Source: Brevundimonas sp. (GTDB lineage: Bacteria; Pseudomonadota; Alphaproteobacteria; Caulobacterales; Caulobacteraceae). Taken from it: DNA of 10,893 nucleotides. Made by a program: the position numbers and the translations under genes. The notes beneath the pieces were generated by a model, which saw only the letters and a list, made by a program, of their open reading frames with translations, did not search any database and was not told the origin of the DNA. Location of the stretch: the NCBI GenBank assembly GCA_024711185.1, contig JANJTI010000132.1, forward strand, positions 1 through 10,893. Reading direction: 5' to 3'. This document shows, piece after piece, positions 6,819 through 10,893 of this stretch; the first letter of the stretch is position 1; every line of letters starts with the position of its first letter.

Positions 6819-6900
6819 CTGACGCCGCGAGGCGTCGTGCCCTTCCTGGGCGTTTCCTCCCTATAGACTTTCATGCCGCGCCCCCGGGCGCGGCTTTTTT
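6819..6900 (+). ncRNA. Candidate trans-acting small RNA with anti-Shine-Dalgarno motifs
   Basis: No protein frame occupies this stretch, yet it ends in a strong intrinsic terminator. Upstream of that are two hairpins: GACGCC-GCGA-GGCGTC (6821-6836), closed by a GNRA-type GCGA tetraloop, and GCCC-TTCCT-GGGC (6839-6851), with the pyrimidine sequence UUCCU exposed in its loop. A single-stranded segment with TTTCCTCCC (6853-6861) follows, then CTATAGACTTTCAT and the terminator. A third copy, TTTCCTC (6813-6819), lies at or just before the likely 5' end. UUCCU/CCUCC motifs in loops are the seed of several alphaproteobacterial small RNAs that block ribosome binding sites, such as the MmgR (alpha-r8, 'suhB') family; the length (about 80 nt) and order of parts look similar. 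Family membership is my inference. The 5' end is uncertain by several bases or more. Confidence 0.6.
6875..6900 (+). terminator. Rho-independent terminator
   Basis: A perfect 8-bp stem, GCCGCGCC (6875-6882) with GGCGCGGC (6887-6894), a CCCG loop, and an immediate run of six T (6895-6900). There is no T-run on the other side, so it acts on plus-strand transcripts only, even though the next gene (ending at 6907) is on the minus strand. Confidence 0.88.
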
Positions 6901-6906
6901 CTCGGC

Positions 6907-7758
6907 TCAGGCGGTCGGCGCCAGCAGCCGGGCGATCACCCGCGCCACGCCCTTCTCGGTCCGGCCCCAGCCCGGCCCGGGCCGCCGGCGGGCCTCGTCC
7001 CAGTAGAGGGCCCGGTTCAGTTCGACCTGAACGGCGTGAAAGCCCTCGTCCGGCCGTCCCCACCGCTGGGTCGTCCAGCCGCCGGCGTACGGGCGGTTCA
7101 GGGCCACGCGCCAGCCGAGCGCCTCGAACTCGGTCCGGAGCCGTCGTGTCAGTTCGGCTCCGCAGGCTGCGCCGTGCCGGTCTCCCAGCACCACGTCGGG
7201 ACCGCGGGCGCCGCCGACGGCGGCCGCGGCGCGCGCCGGCATGGAATGCCAGTCGACCAGCACCGCCTCGCCGCACCGGGAACGGGCGGCGATCATCTCG
7301 GCGGCGAGCGCGGCGTGGTACGGGGCGTGGACCCGCGCCAGCCGCGCCTCGACCTCGGCGCGGGCCAGCCGACGACGGTAGAGCGGCCGCCCGTCGCCGG
7401 TCAGCCGGGGCACGACGCCGTAGCCGGCGGCTGCGCGCGGAGAGGCGGGGGCGTCGATCCCTTCGACCAGGGCTGGATCCAAGTCTCCCGGCGCGCGGTT
7501 GAGGTCGACCCAGGCCCGGGCGATCCGCCCCAGCACCAGCACCGCGCCGTGAACGACGCCGGGCGCGATCAGCCGGTCGACGAGAGCGTCCTCGGCGCTG
7601 CGCAGGCTGGCCTCGGGCAGGCCCGGATCGGCGCCGAAGTCGGCCGGATAGACGACACCCGAGTGCGGCGAGGCGAAGACGAAGCGGCCCGCGGCCTCGG
7701 GGCGCAGCACCTCGACGGCGTCCGCGTCGCCTCCGGCCTCGTCCTCGCGCACATGCAT
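6907..7758 (-). CDS. N-formylglutamate amidohydrolase family protein
   Basis: The family (PF05013, HutG type) hydrolyses N-formyl-L-glutamate to glutamate and formate, the last step of one histidine degradation route. Motifs in order over 283 residues: FASPHSG (28-34), ED-ALVDRLI (56-64), RAWVDLNR (81-88), a Tyr-His pair in APYHAAL (145-151), DWHSMP (169-174, probable metal-binding region), DVVLGDRHG (188-196), NRPYAGGW (221-228) and QVELNRALY (244-252). The frame is open to an ATG at 7836, which would add 26 residues. I prefer the ATG at 7758: the extra residues do not look like the family, and the upstream ATG sits inside an inverted repeat. No other histidine-utilisation gene is near, so the substrate could be a related N-formyl amino acid. 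Divergent from cpdR. Confidence 0.87.
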   Translation of the reverse strand: MHVREDEAGGDADAVEVLRPEAAGRFVFASPHSGVVYPADFGADPGLPEASLRSAEDALVDRLIAPGVVHGAVLVLGRIARAWVDLNRAPGDLDPALVEGIDAPASPRAAAGYGVVPRLTGDGRPLYRRRLARAEVEARLARVHAPYHAALAAEMIAARSRCGEAVLVDWHSMPARAAAAVGGARGPDVVLGDRHGAACGAELTRRLRTEFEALGWRVALNRPYAGGWTTQRWGRPDEGFHAVQVELNRALYWDEARRRPGPGWGRTEKGVARVIARLLAPTA

Positions 7759-7817
7759 GCGCCACGCATAGCCTGTTTCGCCGCTTGATCCACAGCCGGC
7801 GCGGCCCTCCCGGTTCG

Positions 7818-7855
7818 CCGGAGCGGTGTTTTTCATCGCGGGTTTACCGCTCCGG
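7818..7855. repeat. Perfect 10-bp inverted repeat upstream of cpdR
   Basis: CCGGAGCGGT (7818-7827) and ACCGCTCCGG (7846-7855) are exact reverse complements separated by 18 nt. The site lies in the region between the divergent amidohydrolase gene and cpdR, 45 nt before the cpdR start. It could be an operator for a dimeric regulator or, if transcribed, a long hairpin in a leader. No T-run follows on either strand, so it is not an intrinsic terminator. Confidence 0.6.
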
Positions 7856-7899
7856 GCCTAGCCTCGCGGATCTGAAGATCGGGGCGGACGAACAACCCA

Positions 7900-8256
7900 A
7901 TGGCGCGCATCCTTCTGGCCGAAGACGATCACTCGCTTCGCGGCTTCCTGACCCGCGCCCTGGAGCGGGCCGGACACTCGGTGGTCGACTGCGAAAACGG
8001 CGACGACGCGATCGACGCGCTCGACCAGGGTCCGTGGGACCTGCTGCTGACCGACATCGTCATGCCCGGGGCCGACGGCATCGAGGTCGCCCGCATCGCC
8101 GCCGCGCGTCAGCCCGGCATCCGCATCATGTTCATCACCGGCTTCGCCGCCGTGGCCCTGTCCGCGGCCCAGGCCAGCCCCCAGGCCAAGGTGCTGTCCA
8201 AACCGGTGCACCTGCGCGACCTCGTCGGCGAGGTCGAGCGGATGGTGGCGGCCTGA
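7900..8256 (+). CDS. cpdR: Cell-cycle response regulator CpdR
   Basis: A stand-alone receiver-domain protein of 118 residues. In Caulobacter, CpdR receives phosphate from the CckA-ChpT relay; unphosphorylated, it primes ClpXP to degrade cell-cycle regulators and second-messenger enzymes and helps place the protease at the pole. Receiver residues are all present: acidic pocket Glu8/Asp9/Asp10, phosphoacceptor Asp52 (LLLTDIVMPG), Thr80 (MFITGFAAVAL) and Lys101 (VLSKPVHLRDLV). The MFITGFAAVAL and KVLSKP-HLRDLV segments separate CpdR from DivK and other single-domain regulators. There is no output domain. The protein ends in Ala-Ala. The ATG at 7900 has only a weak ribosome binding site, but MARILLAEDD is the normal start. 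It stands alone, between a 10-bp inverted repeat and a tRNA gene. Confidence 0.93.
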   Translation: MARILLAEDDHSLRGFLTRALERAGHSVVDCENGDDAIDALDQGPWDLLLTDIVMPGADGIEVARIAAARQPGIRIMFITGFAAVALSAAQASPQAKVLSKPVHLRDLVGEVERMVAA

Positions 8257-8338
8257 TAATCCCGGGCCCGGCCGCTCGCACCCGCGCCGCATGCTGCCTG
8301 GGCGCGGACCCCGCGAGGCGCCCGGCCGCGCCGGGTCG

Positions 8339-8355
8339 ACAAGGCGCAGCCTTGT
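8339..8355 (+). repeat. Compact hairpin between cpdR and tRNA-Val
   Basis: ACAAGGC (8339-8345), loop GCA, GCCTTGT (8349-8355): a perfect 7-bp stem. No T-run follows, so it is not a standard terminator. It may protect the cpdR 3' end or be one copy of a dispersed hairpin element; no second copy was noticed in this window. Confidence 0.45.
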
Positions 8356-8379
8356 GGCCGCAGCCCGCCAATATGGCTC

Positions 8380-8409
8380 TTGCGGTCGGCGTCCGGGCCG
8401 GGTTATAGA
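8380..8409 (+). promoter_or_regulatory. Probable tRNA-Val promoter
   Basis: TTGCGG (8380-8385) and TATAGA (8404-8409) with an 18-nt spacer, each matching four of six sigma-70 consensus positions. Start of transcription would fall near 8416, about 36 nt before the mature tRNA. Confidence 0.5.
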
Positions 8410-8451
8410 CCGCGCCTTCCCGCCCCCGGGCATCCCGAGGGCCGTCACGGC

Positions 8452-8526
<75 letters not shown>

Positions 8527-8776
8527 TTCTTTTCAATGCGTTCGTTAGCCCCCAGCGCTCCTCGTCCACGAGGCCATGGGGGGCTCGTGGGACGCCGAAG
8601 CCGCCCGATCGGGAGGTCCGCGTCCCGGGCCGGCCGGGAGGCGCGTCGTGTCCCTGCCTGCCCGCCGCGCGCGGCCTCGCGACTGGTTCCGCCTCGGGAG
8701 GGGCTTTCCCGGGTTGGGGCGGCAAGCGCCGGGCGGCGGCTGGACGCCGGTTCGCCCGCGGCGCCGGCGGCGTAGC
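8527..8776. other. Gene-free stretch after tRNA-Val
   Basis: No frame here looks like a protein. The only structure I see is a small hairpin CCTCG-TCCA-CGAGG (8560-8573) without a T-run. There is no integrase gene and no direct repeat of the tRNA 3' end, so nothing points to an inserted element. Confidence 0.5.
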
Positions 8777-9967
8777 CTAGAAGGCGCTCTCGCCGGTGAT
8801 CGCCCGGCCGAGGATCAGGGCGTGGACGTCGTGGGCGCCCTCGTAGGTGTTCACCGTCTCGAGGTTCATGGCGTGGCGCATGACGTGCATCTCGCCGGTG
8901 ATGCCGGCGCCGCCGTGCATGTCGCGCGCCTCGCGGGCGATGGCCAGGGCCTTGCCGCAATTGTTGCGCTTCATCATCGAGATGGCCTCCGGCACCCAGG
9001 CGCCCGTGTCGAGCAGCCGGCCCAGCGCAAGGGCGCCCTCCAGCCCGAGGAAGATCTCGGTCTGCATGTCGGCCAGCTTCTTCTGCACCAGCTGGCGCGC
9101 CGACAGCGGCCGGCCGAACAGCATGCGTTCGGCGACATAGTCGCGGGTGGCGTGGAAGCAGAATTCGGCCGCGCCCATGGCCCCCCAGGCGATGCCGTAG
9201 CGCGCCTTGTTGAGGCAGGAGAACGGCCCGCGCAGGCCCTTCACGCCCGGCAGCAGGTTCTCTTCCGGCACGAGGACGTCGTTGAGGCCGATGTCGCCGG
9301 TGATCGAGGCGCGCAGGCTCAGCTTGTCGCCGATCTTGTCGGTGGTGAAGCCCTCCATGCCGCGCTCGACGATGAAGCCGCGGATGACGTCGTCCAGCCT
9401 GGCCCAGACCACGGCCAGGTCGCTGATCGGGCTGTTGGTGATCCAGTACTTGGCGCCGTTGAGGCGGTAGCCGCCCTCGACCTTCTCGGCCTTCGTCTTC
9501 ATCGCGGCGGGGTCCGAGCCGCCGTCGGCCTCGGTCAGCCCGAAACAGCCGATCAGCTCGCCGGCGGCCATCCTCGGCAGGAAGCGCATCTTCTGCTCCT
9601 CGGAGCCGAAGGCGTAGATCGGGTACATGGCCAGCGACGACTGCACCGACATGGCCGAGCGGTAGCCCGAGTCGACCGCCTCGATCTCGCGGGCGATCAG
9701 GCCGTAGGCGACGTGGCTGGCCGAGGAGCCGCCGTACTGTTCGGGCAGCATGGCGCCGAGGAAGCCCATCTCCCCCATCTCCGTCATGATCGAGCGGTCG
9801 AAGGTCTCGTCGCGGAAGGCGGGAACGATGCGCGGCAGAAGCTGCTCGCGGGCGTAGGATCGCGCCGCGTCGCGAATCATCCGCTCGTCGTCGGTCAGAC
9901 GGCCGTCGAGATCCAGCGGGTCGTCCCAGCGGAAGGTCCTGGAGGGAGAAGCGGAGCCGTCGGCCAT
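8777..9967 (-). CDS. gcdH: Glutaryl-CoA dehydrogenase
   Basis: An FAD enzyme of the acyl-CoA dehydrogenase superfamily that oxidises and decarboxylates glutaryl-CoA to crotonyl-CoA in lysine, tryptophan and glutarate breakdown. The 396-residue protein has the N-terminal helical domain (1-130, with LPEQYGGS at 74-81), the flavin/substrate segment [12 protein letters not shown] (142-153), WITNSPI (175-181) and the C-terminal helical domain. The group-specific segment [15 protein letters not shown] (256-270) and the catalytic-base region [19 protein letters not shown] (374-392, base Glu376) are almost those of characterised glutaryl-CoA dehydrogenases, which separates it from short- and medium-chain enzymes. 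The ATG at 9965-9967 has AGGAAG 8 nt upstream. It is divergent from the DUF6356 and CoA-transferase genes, the latter being its likely pathway partner. Confidence 0.94.
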   Translation of the reverse strand: MADGSASPSRTFRWDDPLDLDGRLTDDERMIRDAARSYAREQLLPRIVPAFRDETFDRSIMTEMGEMGFLGAMLPEQYGGSSASHVAYGLIAREIEAVDSGYRSAMSVQSSLAMYPIYAFGSEEQKMRFLPRMAAGELIGCFGLTEADGGSDPAAMKTKAEKVEGGYRLNGAKYWITNSPISDLAVVWARLDDVIRGFIVERGMEGFTTDKIGDKLSLRASITGDIGLNDVLVPEENLLPGVKGLRGPFSCLNKARYGIAWGAMGAAEFCFHATRDYVAERMLFGRPLSARQLVQKKLADMQTEIFLGLEGALALGRLLDTGAWVPEAISMMKRNNCGKALAIAREARDMHGGAGITGEMHVMRHAMNLETVNTYEGAHDVHALILGRAITGESAF

Positions 9968-10109
9968 GGGATTGTCTTCCTGAGCGATTTCGGGGCGCCT
10001 GCGCCGACCTCACGTCGCCGTGACGCCCACCCCCTGTTCTGCGGCGCGGTTTAGGCCAGAATGGCGTCCGCGGGTAGAGGGAGCGCCCGCGACACGCCGG
10101 ACCGTCCTC

Positions 10110-10376
10110 ATGATCCAGACCTTCAACCGCCTGTTCGTCGACCACCCGCGGGAGGTCGAGGAGAGCTACCTCGAGCATATGGCGGCCTCGTCGCGGTTCG
10201 GCCTGCGCCTGCTGAAGCTGGCCGGCTGCGCCTTCGCGCATGCGGTGGTCCCTGGCGTGCACAAGGCGACGGTGTCGAGCTCGATCTGCTGCATGGCCGA
10301 CGAACTGGGCGGCCGGGCCCGCGAAGCCCGCGAGTGCCGGATGCGCGACGCCGGGGTCTGGGACGTGGGGCTCTGA
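10110..10376 (+). CDS. DUF6356 family small protein
   Basis: An 88-residue protein starting MIQTFNRLFVDHPREVEESYLEHM, which resembles the DUF6356 family (FxxHPxxVxESYxEH); function unknown. A moderately hydrophobic central stretch (about 31-48, GLRLLKLAGCAFAHAVVPG) may touch or cross the membrane. The C-terminal part holds Cys-Cys (SSICCM, about 60-65), and a further Cys lies near residue 76. The open frame starts upstream at 10020, but the family similarity begins at the ATG at 10110, which has no strong ribosome binding site. It precedes the CoA-transferase gene by 37 nt on the same strand, so they are probably cotranscribed. Confidence 0.78.
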   Translation: MIQTFNRLFVDHPREVEESYLEHMAASSRFGLRLLKLAGCAFAHAVVPGVHKATVSSSICCMADELGGRAREARECRMRDAGVWDVGL

Positions 10377-10406
10377 GCTTCACCCGCCCCGCCACAGCGG
10401 GTAAGC
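10377..10406 (+). other. Hairpin between the DUF6356 and CoA-transferase genes
   Basis: GCTT-c-ACCCGC (10377-10387) pairs with GCGGGT-AAGC (10397-10406): ten pairs with one bulged C and a 9-nt loop. It begins right after the DUF6356 stop codon and ends 7 nt before the CoA-transferase ATG, so it may hide or expose that ribosome binding region. There is no T-run. Confidence 0.4.
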
Positions 10407-10413
10407 ACCCGGG

Positions 10414-10893
10414 ATGACCCAAGGCCCCCTCTCCGGCGTCCGCGTTCTCGACCTCAGTCGCGTGCTGGCCGGGCCGTGGGCGACCCAGACGCTGGCCGAT
10501 CTCGGGGCGGAGGTGATCAAGATCGAGCGCCCGGGCCTCGGCGACGACACCCGCCACTGGGGCCCGCCCTTCACGACGAAGGCTGACGGCTCGAAGGGCG
10601 ACGCCGCCTACTTCCTGTGCGCCAACCGCAACAAGCGCTCGATCACCGTCGACATGACCCAGCCCGAGGGCCAGCGCATCCTGCGCGCGCTGGCGGCCGA
10701 ATGCGACGTCGTCGTCGAGAACTTCAAGCTCGGCGGGCTGAAGAAGTACGGCCTCGACTACGCCGCGCTGAAGGAGATCAATCCGCGCCTCGTGTATTGC
10801 TCGATCACCGGTTTCGGCCAGGACGGACCCTACGCGCCGCGCGCCGGTTACGACTTCCTGATCCAGGGCCTGGGCGGGCTGATGAGTCTCACC
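10414..10893 (+). CDS. CaiB/BaiF family (class III) CoA-transferase, N-terminal part
   Basis: The first 160 codons of a gene that runs past the window end. The N-terminal segment [20 protein letters not shown], then [26 protein letters not shown], and [18 protein letters not shown] and [18 protein letters not shown] are classical for class III CoA-transferases. These move CoA between carboxylic acids through a mixed anhydride on an Asp; that Asp should lie just beyond the window end and cannot be checked. Because glutaryl-CoA dehydrogenase is next door, the likely activity is succinyl-CoA:glutarate CoA-transferase (as human SUGCT), but this is inference from context. The ATG at 10414 is preceded by a hairpin and lacks a clear ribosome binding site, yet [14 protein letters not shown] is the normal family start. 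Confidence 0.88.
   Translation, partial: MTQGPLSGVRVLDLSRVLAGPWATQTLADLGAEVIKIERPGLGDDTRHWGPPFTTKADGSKGDAAYFLCANRNKRSITVDMTQPEGQRILRALAAECDVVVENFKLGGLKKYGLDYAALKEINPRLVYCSITGFGQDGPYAPRAGYDFLIQGLGGLMSLT

Noticed and set aside
8576..10054. 492-codon plus-strand frame opposite gcdH
   Set aside because: Antisense shadow: His/Gly/Ala/Arg-rich composition without motifs; the gcdH frame is unmistakable.
10020..10109. N-terminal extension of the DUF6356 protein
   Set aside because: The extra 30 residues are Arg/Pro-rich and unlike the family; similarity begins at the ATG at 10110.

Overview
This is a GC-rich chromosomal window (roughly 70% G+C by eye) with tightly packed genes. It most likely comes from an alphaproteobacterium of the Caulobacterales (Brevundimonas, Phenylobacterium or Caulobacter type). 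The placement rests on a clear CpdR response regulator, a DsbB with alphaproteobacterial motifs, a CobT-type cobaltochelatase subunit, a Coq7 hydroxylase, and -10 elements such as GCTATAAG and TATAGA. I see no insertion sequence, phage gene, CRISPR array or compositional break; it reads as core chromosome.

Layout. Positions 1-1376, minus strand: a glyoxalase I, a small lipoprotein with a TTG start and the N-terminal part of an exported DUF885 protein form a probable operon. Positions 1518-3305, plus strand: an ExoD-family membrane protein, DsbB and Coq7 (demethoxyubiquinone hydroxylase). dsbB and coq7 overlap by 23 nt. Positions 3309-5819, minus strand: CobT and, upstream of it, inorganic pyrophosphatase, which has a recognisable promoter. 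coq7 and cobT converge with only 3 nt between their stop codons. Positions 5968-6651, plus strand: a DUF599 membrane protein. Positions 6652-6906 hold no protein gene, but contain a probable small RNA with three UUCCU (anti-Shine-Dalgarno) motifs and a textbook plus-strand terminator. Positions 6907-7758, minus strand: N-formylglutamate amidohydrolase. Positions 7900-8256, plus strand: cpdR, preceded by a perfect 10-bp inverted repeat. Positions 8452-8526: tRNA-Val(GAC) with encoded CCA. Positions 8777-9967, minus strand: glutaryl-CoA dehydrogenase. Positions 10110-10376 and 10414 to the window end, plus strand: a DUF6356 protein and the N-terminal part of a CaiB/BaiF-type CoA-transferase.

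How the genes fit together. Two themes are visible. DsbB passes electrons from periplasmic disulfide formation to ubiquinone, and Coq7 makes a late precursor of ubiquinone, so the dsbB-coq7 pair joins quinone supply to quinone use. Glutaryl-CoA dehydrogenase and the CoA-transferase together suggest glutarate catabolism: activation to glutaryl-CoA, then oxidative decarboxylation to crotonyl-CoA, as in lysine and tryptophan breakdown. CpdR belongs to the CckA-ChpT phosphorelay that controls ClpXP-dependent proteolysis in the cell cycle. The other genes are housekeeping or of unknown function.

No obvious new multi-gene system is present. The signals most worth a second look are the candidate small RNA at about 6786-6900 and the inverted repeats upstream of cpdR and over the ppa promoter. 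The two gene-free stretches around the tRNA (8257-8451 and 8527-8776) hold a hairpin and a tRNA promoter in the first, and nothing convincing in the second.
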